Source of the DNA: Candidatus Omnitrophota bacterium
GTDB taxonomy: Bacteria > Omnitrophota > Koll11 > Zapsychrales > Fredricksoniimonadaceae
Assembly: GCA_023247595.1 (NCBI GenBank)
Contig: JAHFGF010000052.1
Coordinates: forward strand, 1-9,470
Length of the DNA stretch: 9,470 nt
Reading direction: 5' to 3'
This document shows positions 1-6,707 of this stretch, piece by piece. A program made the translations under genes and the position numbers. Every line of letters starts with the position of its first letter. Positions within the stretch are counted from its first letter, which is position 1. The notes under the pieces are model-generated. The model ran no database searches, had not been told where the DNA came from, and worked only from the letters and a program-made list of their open reading frames with translations.

Positions 1-28
1 AGTAATCCATACGGCTCCACGATCCGCT
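1..28. repeat. Terminal direct repeat, left copy
   Basis: These 28 bases are identical, in the same orientation, to the last 28 bases of the window (9443-9470). On the right they form the 3' part of the candidate structured RNA: the 3' strand of a small hairpin (AGTAAT) and the 3' strand of the closing helix (GGCTCCA). Here on the left the 5' partner strands are absent, so this copy is only a tail. It could be the overlap of a circular or self-joining assembly, or the end of a second genomic copy of the RNA. Sequence identity is certain; its cause is not. Confidence 0.9.
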
Positions 29-173
29 AGCTCATTATTCTAATGATTCTTTAAGGAAATGATCTAAGGATCAAGTCGCCTTTATGGCTTACTCCCGCTT
101 AAAGCGCGTTATGTCGAACTCACGTTAAATAGTCTCAAATCCAATTACAACTTACAAAGTTACATCTTCAACT
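29..173. other. Non-coding flank downstream of nnrD
   Basis: No open reading frame or homology is recognisable. There is one small AT-rich hairpin, TCATTA / TAATGA at 32-46 with a TTC loop, followed by TTCTTT. It could be a weak plus-strand terminator for an RNA arriving from the left if the window ends are joined, but it has no G-C pairs to support that. There is also a 4-base CGCT/AGCG stem near 95-105. I see no clear minus-strand terminator behind nnrD, so the end of the long minus-strand operon is undefined here. Confidence 0.35.
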
Positions 174-1013
174 TTACTTGATTTGGGCAATTGAATTAAT
201 CAGATCTGTAGCAATCAATGAAACCTTTCCTTGCTTCATCAAAGCCTTATCACCGGCCATTCCATGAAGATAACAGGCTGTTCTTGCCGCCTCAAAAGGT
301 TCAATTCCCTGCCCCAAAAACGCGGTAAGCATTCCGGTTAAGACATCTCCGCATCCAGCTGTTGCCATGCCGCTGTTGCCAGTTTTATTCACATAGGTTT
401 TTCCATTGGGAGCAGCCACAATGGTTCGATGACCTTTTAAAAGCAAAACACAGGCATTGTCAACGGCAAAATCGCGGGCAACTTTAAGACGATTGGATTC
501 AATTTCTTTAATTGAAAGCCCTGTCAAACGCGCCATTTCCCCTGGATGAGGCGTCAAAATTCTGGGGCCGCGTGCTTTTCGTAAAACATCTTTATCCCCA
601 GCCACCACATTTAAGGCATCCGCATCAACCACCATCGGTAAAGGGCATTCCACAACCGTTTTCATAATAAACTTTTTGGTGCTCGCAGCCTGCCCCAGTC
701 CGGGCCCGATAGCCACAGCCTGAAATTTTGAAAACAAATCTTTGATTTGAGCATAAGCCCCAAAAGCTATCTGACCGGAAACCTCTTTTAAAGGCAGAGT
801 CATGATGACATTTGAAATTTTGGATTGCAAAACCGAATTAAGACTTTTGGGCACACCTATTGTGGTTAACCCAGCGCCGCTGCGCATAGCCGCGAGTCCG
901 CACAGGGCGGCAGCGCCCAGCATACGGCCTGATCCGGCAAGAATCAGGACATGACCAAATTGATTTTTATAAATATTGGGATTACGACGTGACAATGGCG
1001 TTGGCAACCGCAT
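174..1013 (-). CDS. nnrD: ADP-dependent NAD(P)H-hydrate dehydratase
   Basis: This enzyme repairs damaged NADHX and NADPHX to NADH and NADPH at the expense of ADP (ATP in eukaryotes), and belongs to the ribokinase-like carbohydrate kinase superfamily. The start at 1013 gives 279 residues and begins at MRLP, where family members normally begin; the reading frame stays open upstream to 1100, but that part lies inside acpS and is unlike the family. Visible motifs are AGSGRMLGAA (26-35), AIGPGLG (101-107), VDADALN (129-135), TPHPGEM (154-160), LLKGHRTIV (191-199) and the nucleotide and catalytic block GNSGMATAGCGDVLTG (212-227), with the catalytic Asp at 223. The NnrE epimerase domain, often fused at the N terminus, is absent, so this is the stand-alone dehydratase. 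It overlaps the end of acpS by 32 bases and is the last gene of the ftsH-led unit in this window. Confidence 0.93.
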   Translation of the reverse strand: MRLPTPLSRRNPNIYKNQFGHVLILAGSGRMLGAAALCGLAAMRSGAGLTTIGVPKSLNSVLQSKISNVIMTLPLKEVSGQIAFGAYAQIKDLFSKFQAVAIGPGLGQAASTKKFIMKTVVECPLPMVVDADALNVVAGDKDVLRKARGPRILTPHPGEMARLTGLSIKEIESNRLKVARDFAVDNACVLLLKGHRTIVAAPNGKTYVNKTGNSGMATAGCGDVLTGMLTAFLGQGIEPFEAARTACYLHGMAGDKALMKQGKVSLIATDLINSIAQIK

Positions 1014-1329
1014 AGTCTTTACTGTGTGACAGAGATATGTGAATCTTGTTTGCGAAGCCCTTAAGATGATAAGTGCAGATAGGTTTCCCATCGGAATCAT
1101 GAGTAATGGTCAAATCCTTCCATCCCATGTTCAAATCACCGACAGCCTTAAAGACCGCTTCCTTGGCCGCAAACCGGACGGCATAATGCTGATACGGATT
1201 TTTATGCCGGCGGCTATATTCGATTTCTTCCGGATTAAAAACATGCGCTAAAAAATTATCTCCCCAGCGCTCAACCGCTTTTTTGATCCGAGCAATTTCA
1301 ATGATATCAATACCTGTTCCTAAAATCAT
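982..1329 (-). CDS. acpS: Holo-[acyl-carrier-protein] synthase
   Basis: AcpS moves the 4'-phosphopantetheine arm from CoA to a serine of apo-ACP and so activates fatty acid synthesis. The protein is 115 residues from the ATG at 1329, close to the usual 115-125. It starts MILGTGIDIIEI; Asp8 and Glu57 (in RFAAKEAVFKA) match the two Mg-binding residues of the family, and the C-terminal HISLSHSKDYAVANAI segment is typical. An in-frame ATG four codons upstream (1341) exists, but the 1329 start forms an ATGA overlap with the pdxJ stop and matches the family start, suggesting translational coupling. The pdxJ-acpS order is also known from Escherichia coli. The gene overlaps nnrD by 32 bases. Confidence 0.95.
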   Translation of the reverse strand: MILGTGIDIIEIARIKKAVERWGDNFLAHVFNPEEIEYSRRHKNPYQHYAVRFAAKEAVFKAVGDLNMGWKDLTITHDSDGKPICTYHLKGFANKIHISLSHSKDYAVANAIVTS

Positions 1330-2045
1330 CTGGCCCCGCATAAAACGTTCATATCCTTGACAGCTTTGGCGAGTCCGGTTGAAAGCGACCGCGCAATAAT
1401 GGAATGGCCAATATTGAGTTCAACAATTTCCGGAATTCGGGCAATTGCTTTGGTGTTCTCATAATTCAACCCGTGACCAGCGTTTATAATTAAACCAAGA
1501 CTATACCCGTAGCTAGCCATCTCACGTATTTTCTTTAATTCTACCGAACGCGACAAACGACTGCGGGCGTCGGCATAACTGCCGGTATGGATTTCAATCG
1601 CGGCTGCTTGTAATTCTTTGCAGGCTTGAATTTGTTTTCGGTCAGGAGCGACAAAGAGGCTCACAAGAATTTTCTTTTGATTAAAATCAGCAACCAACTT
1701 TTTTAATCTGCTAAAATTTCCAACGACATCCAATCCGCCTTCCGTTGTTAACTCCTGACGCCGTTCCGGAACAATCGTCACCTGATCCGGCTTGACTTTA
1801 AAAGCCACGCAGACAACCGACGGGTCAATGGACATTTCTAAATTAAAATTTTTCCTGACCGCTTTGCGTAACGCAAACACATCAGCATCCTGAATGTGCC
1901 GGCGGTCTTCGCGTAAATGAGCCACAATGCTGTGGGCGCCATGTTTCAGGCAAATGAGCGCGGCCGACACGGGATCGGGTTCCTTCCCCCGTCGTGCCTG
2001 ACGAAGTGTTGCCACATGATCGATATTGACACCAAGCTTCGGCAT
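1326..2045 (-). CDS. pdxJ: Pyridoxine 5'-phosphate synthase
   Basis: PdxJ is a cytoplasmic TIM-barrel enzyme that condenses 1-deoxy-D-xylulose 5-phosphate with 3-amino-2-oxopropyl phosphate to give pyridoxine 5'-phosphate, the last ring-forming step of DXP-dependent vitamin B6 synthesis. The 239 residues are full length (E. coli about 243). Conserved blocks are clear: GVNIDHVATLRQARR (5-19), AHLREDRRHIQDADV (42-56), NLEM (68-71), VPERRQELTTEGGLDV (93-108), IEIHTGSYA (150-158), AGHGLNY (189-195) and ELNIGHSII (209-217). His43, Glu70 and His191 fall where the catalytic His45, Glu72 and His193 of the E. coli enzyme lie. It begins 3 bases after the small CdaR-like gene and ends in a 4-base overlap with acpS. 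Presence of PdxJ implies the DXP-dependent rather than the PdxST route. Confidence 0.96.
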   Translation of the reverse strand: MPKLGVNIDHVATLRQARRGKEPDPVSAALICLKHGAHSIVAHLREDRRHIQDADVFALRKAVRKNFNLEMSIDPSVVCVAFKVKPDQVTIVPERRQELTTEGGLDVVGNFSRLKKLVADFNQKKILVSLFVAPDRKQIQACKELQAAAIEIHTGSYADARSRLSRSVELKKIREMASYGYSLGLIINAGHGLNYENTKAIARIPEIVELNIGHSIIARSLSTGLAKAVKDMNVLCGAR

Positions 2046-2048
2046 AAA

Positions 2049-2186
2049 CTACTTCTTATCTACGGAATAGGAATTGGGGATTAATATCTGCCGGCGCATT
2101 TCGCCGCTTATATAAAACCATGTGATCACAGCAAGAATCAGCGCTATGACCTTTAGCATGAGGTTGGACATGAACAATTTTTTCAT
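2049..2186 (-). CDS. 45-residue CdaR/YbbR-like membrane peptide
   Basis: This small gene sits exactly between cdaA and pdxJ with 3 free bases on each side. It encodes 45 residues from ATG at 2186 to TAG at 2049: MKKLFMSNLMLKVIALILAVITWFYISG followed by a short polar tail, EMRRQILIPNSYSVDKK. The pattern of a short basic start, NLxLKxxAxILAxxxWFY and one membrane helix (about residues 9-27) is that of the N-terminal anchor of CdaR/YbbR proteins. Those proteins are encoded next to cdaA in Firmicutes and bind and modulate the CdaA cyclase at the membrane. What is missing is every YbbR domain that normally follows outside the membrane. Interpretation as a minimal CdaA partner is inference from position and the anchor motif; it could also be a decayed remnant, though the frame, stop and tight spacing look intact. 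No strong Shine-Dalgarno is visible, so it is probably translated by coupling from cdaA. Confidence 0.72.
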   Translation of the reverse strand: MKKLFMSNLMLKVIALILAVITWFYISGEMRRQILIPNSYSVDKK

Positions 2187-2189
2187 CGC

Positions 2190-2960
2190 TTATTTTTTCT
2201 TTTTGGAAGCCCTAACGAGCAATTCTTTTAAAATTTCAAAACACCGTTCATTATTGGCAACCGGAATAAACCGTCCGTCGCAAGCAATTGAAACTTCTCC
2301 GGTTTCTTCCGAAACCATAATGACCACGGCATCGGTCTGTTCGGTTAAACCGACAGCGGCCCGATGGCGCGTTCCGACGATTTTACTGAAATTTGGGTTA
2401 TCCGATAACGGAAAAAGGCACGACGCGGCAATAATCCGGTCTCCTTTGGCAATGACACCGCCGTCATGCAAAGGCGTTGTCGGCATAAAAATACTTTGCA
2501 AAAGCGCGGAGGAAATCTTTCCTTCAATGGAAACCCCGCTTTCCGAATAAGACGTCAACCGGGCTTCCCGTTCAATAGCAATCAGGCAGCCGGTTTTCTT
2601 TTTCGATAATTTATAAACAGCGTCGACAGTTTCATCAATCATTGCCACAATTTCAGCTTCGCCCAAACTGACGCTAAACAAATGCCCCTGCCCCAAACGC
2701 GCCAATCCCTGACGGAGCTCCTGCTGAAAAATAATGAGAATCGCAATGATCGACAGTCCAAAAAATTTCGTCAACAGCCAAATGATTGTATCCAAACCCA
2801 ATATTTGACTGATTAAATACGCAATGACCAAATACGTAATCCCGCGCAAAACCTGAAACGCGCGCGTGCCTTCAAAAAAAACCAGCATGCGGTAAAAAAC
2901 AAACCAAAGGATTAAAATTTCAAGCGTGGGTTTTACTGTGGACAAAAAAAAGAATTTCAT
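2190..2960 (-). CDS. cdaA: Diadenylate cyclase (c-di-AMP synthase)
   Basis: CdaA (DisA_N/DAC family) joins two ATP molecules into the second messenger cyclic di-AMP, which in other bacteria controls potassium and osmolyte transport and cell-wall stability. The 256 residues begin with three hydrophobic membrane segments (about 12-28, 37-54 and 58-79), followed by the cytoplasmic DAC domain. Motifs visible are TGCLIAIERE (123-132), PLHDGG (163-168), AASCLFPLS (178-186), GTRHRAAVGLTEQTDA (196-211) and VSEETGEVSI (216-225). The canonical DGA motif reads DGG here (166-168), a conservative change, and the RHR motif is intact, so activity is expected. The protein ends in a lysine run. The start forms an ATGA overlap with the folP stop. 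The downstream CdaR-like peptide supports a membrane regulatory pair. The glmM gene that often follows cdaA-cdaR is not here. Confidence 0.95.
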   Translation of the reverse strand: MKFFFLSTVKPTLEILILWFVFYRMLVFFEGTRAFQVLRGITYLVIAYLISQILGLDTIIWLLTKFFGLSIIAILIIFQQELRQGLARLGQGHLFSVSLGEAEIVAMIDETVDAVYKLSKKKTGCLIAIEREARLTSYSESGVSIEGKISSALLQSIFMPTTPLHDGGVIAKGDRIIAASCLFPLSDNPNFSKIVGTRHRAAVGLTEQTDAVVIMVSEETGEVSIACDGRFIPVANNERCFEILKELLVRASKKKK

Positions 2961-3868
2961 AATGAATCAGCCAGTGATGGTTGAAGAATCGCGTCTGTTA
3001 CCAAAGCAACCTGTTTCATTTCTTTCACGTCATGAACACGGATGATATGCGCTCCGTGGCAGATAGCCGCCGCAACTGTCGCGGCCGTCGCCCACATCCG
3101 ATGGGACGCATCAGCCTTAAATAATTTACCAATAAATGATTTTCGAGACGTGCCAACCAAGATTGGACGCTTTAAACATTGAAATTTCTTTAACTGTTTG
3201 AGGAGTAAAAAATTCTGCTGAGCCGTCTTGGCAAATCCAACCCCCGGATCGACTATGATTTTATCTGATTTAATACCCCTGTCCAAACATTTCTCCAAAG
3301 ATAACTTCAATTCCGCGATAATTTCGCCGGTTAAATCTTTATACGTTGTCATCGACTGCATGGTTTTAGGAGTTCCCCGTGAATGCATGACCACATAGGC
3401 AGCCTCATAGCGGGCAACAATTTCAAGGAATCTGTCCGTCGCGCGGGTACCTTTGACATTGTTTACCATATCCGCCCCCGCGTCCAATGCCCGACGGGCA
3501 ACTTCTGTTTTGGTTGTATCAATGGAAATGACAACTTTTGATTTTTTCCTCAACCGCAACAGAGTAGGCATAATGCGTTTTAATTCTTCGGATTCCATGA
3601 CCGGCCTGGCATCCGGACGGGTTGATTCTCCGCCGATATCAACGATATCAGCGCCTTGTTCAACCATCCGTAACGCGTAGTCGCAATTTTTGACAGGATC
3701 ATTCTTGGCCGAAGATAAACGACCGTCCCGGCTGAAGGAATCAGGGGTCAAATTTAAAACACCCATGACCATTGTTCTTCTTCCCAACTCGAAACATCGG
3801 TCACGGGTGCTTAATTTTAAAATCTTAGGAAGTTTGCTGGGTGTTGTTGTCAACCGGGACATCATCAT
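2957..3868 (-). CDS. folP: Dihydropteroate synthase
   Basis: FolP condenses 6-hydroxymethyl-7,8-dihydropterin pyrophosphate with p-aminobenzoate to make 7,8-dihydropteroate in folate synthesis; it is the sulfonamide target. The TIM-barrel motifs are all present in the 303 residues: MGVLNLTPDSFS (35-46), DIVDIGGESTRP (74-85), ISIDTTK with Asp117, VNN with Asn136, MHSRGTP (161-167), VDPGVGFAKT with Lys214, VGTSRKS (238-244) and IIRVHDV (275-281). Small departures from consensus are FSRDG for FSDGG and NN for ND at 136-137; the pterin-binding Asn is retained. Three consecutive ATG codons (3868, 3865, 3862) open the gene, so the exact start may vary by two residues. The start lies 44 bases inside ftsH and the end overlaps cdaA by 4 bases. 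The ftsH-folP pair also occurs in E. coli. Confidence 0.95.
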   Translation of the reverse strand: MMMSRLTTTPSKLPKILKLSTRDRCFELGRRTMVMGVLNLTPDSFSRDGRLSSAKNDPVKNCDYALRMVEQGADIVDIGGESTRPDARPVMESEELKRIMPTLLRLRKKSKVVISIDTTKTEVARRALDAGADMVNNVKGTRATDRFLEIVARYEAAYVVMHSRGTPKTMQSMTTYKDLTGEIIAELKLSLEKCLDRGIKSDKIIVDPGVGFAKTAQQNFLLLKQLKKFQCLKRPILVGTSRKSFIGKLFKADASHRMWATAATVAAAICHGAHIIRVHDVKEMKQVALVTDAILQPSLADSL

Positions 3869-5771
3869 TTGCTTTCGGCTCTTTTAGATTCGGTATATTT
3901 AAAAGCACGCGCGCTTCATCGATATCAATCACTTCCTTTTCAATGAGCCGACGGGCCAGCAATTCTATTTTATCGCGGCTTTCTGATAAAAGTTTTTTAG
4001 CCCTTTGATAAGCCTCATCAACCAATGACTCCACCTCTTCGTCAATTAATTTCGCGGTCGAATCACTGTAGTCTTTTTCTTCAAACATATCCCGGCCTAA
4101 AAACGGCTGTTGGTGAAATTTTCCATACGCCTGCTTTCCCAACTTATCGCTCATGCCGTACACACAAATCATGCTGCGGGCAATTTTAGCCACGCGTTCC
4201 AAGTCATTCGATACTCCGGTGGTCGTATCATTTAAACAAATTTCCTCGCCCACCATGCCGCCCAAAAGAACCGTCATCATTCCTTTGAGTTCTTTCTTGG
4301 ACATGTAATGCTTATCTTCCGTCGGCGGTGTCAGCGTATAACCGCCAGCCATGCCACGGGGAATAATTGAAACTTTCGTGAATGTATCAACTTCTTCAAT
4401 GAGCAAAGATAAGAGCGCATGTCCGGCTTCATGATACGCGGTCATTTCTTTTTCTTTTTTGGAGGTCACGCGGCTTTTCTTTTCAGGGCCCATGGTGACG
4501 CGTTCAACCGCGGCCAACATCTGCTCCATGCCCACTTCTTCCTTGTTGGCTCGGGCTGCCAATAATGCCGCCTCATTACAAACGTTTGCTAAATCAGCGC
4601 CGGAGAAATAAACCGTTAACTGCGCTATTTTTCGAAAATTAACCGCGGATGAAATCTTAATTTTACGGGTATGTACTTTAAGAATTTCTTCACGTCCATT
4701 AATGTCCGGAAGACCGACAACAACCTGACGGTCAAAACGTCCAGGACGTAAAAGAGCGGGATCCAAAGTATCCGGCCGGTTGGTGGCGGCAATTAAAATC
4801 AAGCCTCCCAACGTATTAAAACCATCCATCTCAACAAGCAGGGCATTGAGCGTCTGTTCCCTTTCGTCATTTCCCCCGCCGATACCAGCAAATCGTAATC
4901 GCCCGACAGCATCGATTTCATCGATAAAAATGATACATCCTTTGCCCGAAGCCTTAGATGCCTTGCGTCCCTGTTCAAAAAGATCACGCACGCGGGAGGC
5001 GCCGACGCCCACAAACATTTCAACGAAATCAGAACCGCTTAACGAAAAAAATGGAACACCGGCTTCTCCGGCAACGGCCTTGGCCAAAAGTGTTTTGCCT
5101 GTTCCGGGCGAACCAATCAACAGAACGCCTTTTGGAATTCTCCCGCCTAAGCGTTCAAATTTTTTCGGATCTTTTAAAAACTCGATAACTTCTTTTAATT
5201 CTTCCTTTGCCTCATCAACACCGGCAACGTCGGCAAACGTAATTTTATTTTGGTCCTTGTTATTAACCTGGGCGCGCGATTTCCCAAACGCCCAAATTTT
5301 ATTGCCCATCTGCGCGCCGCGGTGGGATAAAAACCAGATAAAAATAATAATCAAAACAACCGGCATGAAATTAAAAAACAAATGCGCCAAGAACGTATCT
5401 TCCGGAACAACGGTAAAGTCAGTCACGTTGCTGCGGATTAAATCCAGTATCTTTTCGTCATTTTGGGGAATATTTAACTGAAACTCTGAACCGTCTTTAT
5501 ATTTTCCCTTTAATATATTCTCGGTTCCCTCGGTAAGAATAACTTTAAGGATGTCACCGTTTTGCGGATTCGCTTCCAGCTTTCTAAAAAAATCACCGTA
5601 AGCGACTTTCTGTGGAGTGATGATCTTATAATTCTGTTCGGTTTGATTAAACCACCATAAAAAAGTAAACCCAAGAATAAGCCAAACAACCCAATTATTA
5701 TTGGGCATTTTATTGCGCTGATCATTCTTGCGTGGTGTTTTACGGGAATTCTGATTTGGTTGTGCGCTCAT
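3825..5771 (-). CDS. ftsH: ATP-dependent zinc metalloprotease FtsH
   Basis: FtsH is a membrane-anchored hexameric AAA+ protease that extracts and degrades misfolded membrane proteins and short-lived regulators. The 648 residues are full length. There are two membrane helices (about 27-42 and 129-149) around a small extracytoplasmic domain, then the AAA module: Walker A GSPGTGKT (220-227), the FVG pore loop (253-255), Walker B IIFIDE (280-285) and the second region of homology [22 protein letters not shown] (329-350). The peptidase domain has the zinc site HEAGH (447-451) and the third ligand Asp523 in GVSNDLE. The N terminus is unusually basic and Gln/Asn rich. The ATG at 5771 is preceded by AAAAGGA four bases upstream. 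It heads the seven-gene operon and overlaps folP by 44 bases. All catalytic residues are present. Confidence 0.98.
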   Translation of the reverse strand: MSAQPNQNSRKTPRKNDQRNKMPNNNWVVWLILGFTFLWWFNQTEQNYKIITPQKVAYGDFFRKLEANPQNGDILKVILTEGTENILKGKYKDGSEFQLNIPQNDEKILDLIRSNVTDFTVVPEDTFLAHLFFNFMPVVLIIIFIWFLSHRGAQMGNKIWAFGKSRAQVNNKDQNKITFADVAGVDEAKEELKEVIEFLKDPKKFERLGGRIPKGVLLIGSPGTGKTLLAKAVAGEAGVPFFSLSGSDFVEMFVGVGASRVRDLFEQGRKASKASGKGCIIFIDEIDAVGRLRFAGIGGGNDEREQTLNALLVEMDGFNTLGGLILIAATNRPDTLDPALLRPGRFDRQVVVGLPDINGREEILKVHTRKIKISSAVNFRKIAQLTVYFSGADLANVCNEAALLAARANKEEVGMEQMLAAVERVTMGPEKKSRVTSKKEKEMTAYHEAGHALLSLLIEEVDTFTKVSIIPRGMAGGYTLTPPTEDKHYMSKKELKGMMTVLLGGMVGEEICLNDTTTGVSNDLERVAKIARSMICVYGMSDKLGKQAYGKFHQQPFLGRDMFEEKDYSDSTAKLIDEEVESLVDEAYQRAKKLLSESRDKIELLARRLIEKEVIDIDEARVLLNIPNLKEPKANDDVPVDNNTQQTS

Positions 5772-5868
5772 GTGGTCCTTTTGATAAATGATTAACCGAA
5801 ACTATATCTGCCCGTTTGTTAGGGCTTAGCACATACTTATTGATCGATATCTTCTTAGAAAAATTGAG

Positions 5869-5903
5869 ATAGAGGATTATAACTAATATATCCTTGAATT
5901 CAA
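5869..5903 (-). promoter_or_regulatory. Sigma70-like promoter upstream of ftsH, overlapped by a palindrome
   Basis: Reading the minus strand there is a -35 box TTGAAT (5898-5903), a 16-base spacer and a perfect -10 box TATAAT (5876-5881), placing the start near 5869 and giving ftsH a leader of about 98 bases. The -35 box lies inside a perfect 12-base palindrome CTTGAATTCAAG (5893-5904), a possible operator. No intrinsic terminator is visible between the MORN gene and this promoter, so read-through from tilS is also possible. Boxes are seen in the sequence; promoter activity is inferred. Confidence 0.55.
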
Positions 5904-5925
5904 GAGTTACATGACCTTAAAGGAT

Positions 5926-6705
5926 TTACTGAGGAACTTCTTTTTTCAAATCTTTGCAACTTCGCTCTACACCTTCACTGTAGACACATTCCCTGTCCAA
6001 CGCGCCGTCTTTCGAATACTGCCTGATAGCTCCTGACAGCACGTCATTATCAAAATTCAAAACCCATTCCACTTCCCCCGTATTATAAAATAATTTCGAC
6101 TCACCTTGTTTGACCCCTTTTTCATAATTCGAAAAGGCCTTGGGCAAACCCTGCTCATTAAATTCCTTGACCATACCGGTCATTTCATCCTCTTTATAAT
6201 TAATTTCACTGGTCAATACCCCGTCTGGATTATGTTCCTTGGTCAATCCGTTTAAATCTCCGTCCTTATATCGAGACTCGTATTGAAGCTGGCCGTTCTC
6301 AAAATAATATGTACATATTCCGTCGAGTAAATTGTCATGGTAGCGTTCTTCATTTTTCAAGGTTTCATTTTCATAATATTCCCGTGATATGCCTTGAAGA
6401 GCTCCATTGCCATAGACTTGATCTAAACGCAAAATGCCGTTTTCATAGTATTCTTTATAAGGGCCGTGGTACTTTCCATTTTTAAATGTCCCAACCGCTT
6501 GCAGCCGTCCGGTTTCAAAATATTGCCGAAAAGATCCGTTTTTTTCGCCTTCCTTATATTCCGTCTCCAGTTTAACCTGCTGGGTTCCGTCAAAAAATTC
6601 TTTATAGGAACCATCCGAAGGGATCTCCTGGCAGAAAACAATGCCTGAATATCCAATCAAAAACGCGGCCGCAAAAACAACAAATAATTTTTTAATATGA
6701 TTCAT
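5926..6705 (-). CDS. Secreted MORN-repeat (YwqK-like) protein
   Basis: The protein has 259 residues from the ATG at 6705, two bases after the tilS stop; an in-frame ATG at 6744 lies inside tilS and would spoil the signal peptide. Residues 1-25 (MNHIKKLFVVFAAAFLIGY and on) are a signal peptide with basic start and hydrophobic core; the Cys at its end lacks a convincing lipobox. After a half repeat, eight consecutive units of exactly 24 residues run from 50 to 241 with no insertion or deletion, followed by a partial ninth. Each unit follows Y-x-x-G-x-x-x-G-x-x-x-x-Y-x-x-x-G-x-L, the MORN_2 pattern. Such repeats build an elongated beta surface; they occur in YwqK-type proteins once labelled antitoxins, but no toxin is seen here and that label should not be carried over. 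Likely periplasmic or surface exposed, function unknown. It occupies the position between tilS and ftsH where many Firmicutes have hpt. Confidence 0.85.
   Translation of the reverse strand: MNHIKKLFVVFAAAFLIGYSGIVFCQEIPSDGSYKEFFDGTQQVKLETEYKEGEKNGSFRQYFETGRLQAVGTFKNGKYHGPYKEYYENGILRLDQVYGNGALQGISREYYENETLKNEERYHDNLLDGICTYYFENGQLQYESRYKDGDLNGLTKEHNPDGVLTSEINYKEDEMTGMVKEFNEQGLPKAFSNYEKGVKQGESKLFYNTGEVEWVLNFDNDVLSGAIRQYSKDGALDRECVYSEGVERSCKDLKKEVPQ
5983..6558 (-). repeat. Eight in-frame 72-base MORN units
   Basis: This is the coding stretch for residues 50-241 of the MORN protein: 8 units of 72 bases, 576 bases in all. The period is exact at the protein level, yet the units differ strongly from each other in sequence (for example YKEGEKNGSFRQYFETG, FKNGKYHGPYKEYYENG, YHDNLLDGICTYYFENG). 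This is an old, diverged array rather than a recent DNA tandem duplication. Confidence 0.85.
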
Positions 6706-6707
6706 TT

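Noticed and set aside
1..28. CRISPR repeat (28 bases, present at both ends)
   Set aside because: There are only two copies 9.4 kb apart, with no spacers and no cas genes; one copy is part of RNA helices.
2122..2550. Plus-strand open frame of 142 codons opposite cdaA
   Set aside because: It is antisense to the conserved DAC domain and the small CdaR-like gene, with no recognisable domain.
4780..5481. Long plus-strand open frame of 233 codons
   Set aside because: It is antisense to the highly conserved ftsH AAA domain, has no family resemblance and no ribosome binding site; it is a shadow frame.
5824..5832. CIRCE heat-shock operator upstream of ftsH
   Set aside because: Only one half-site-like TTAGCAC is seen; the inverted partner GAGTGCTAA at 9-base spacing is missing.
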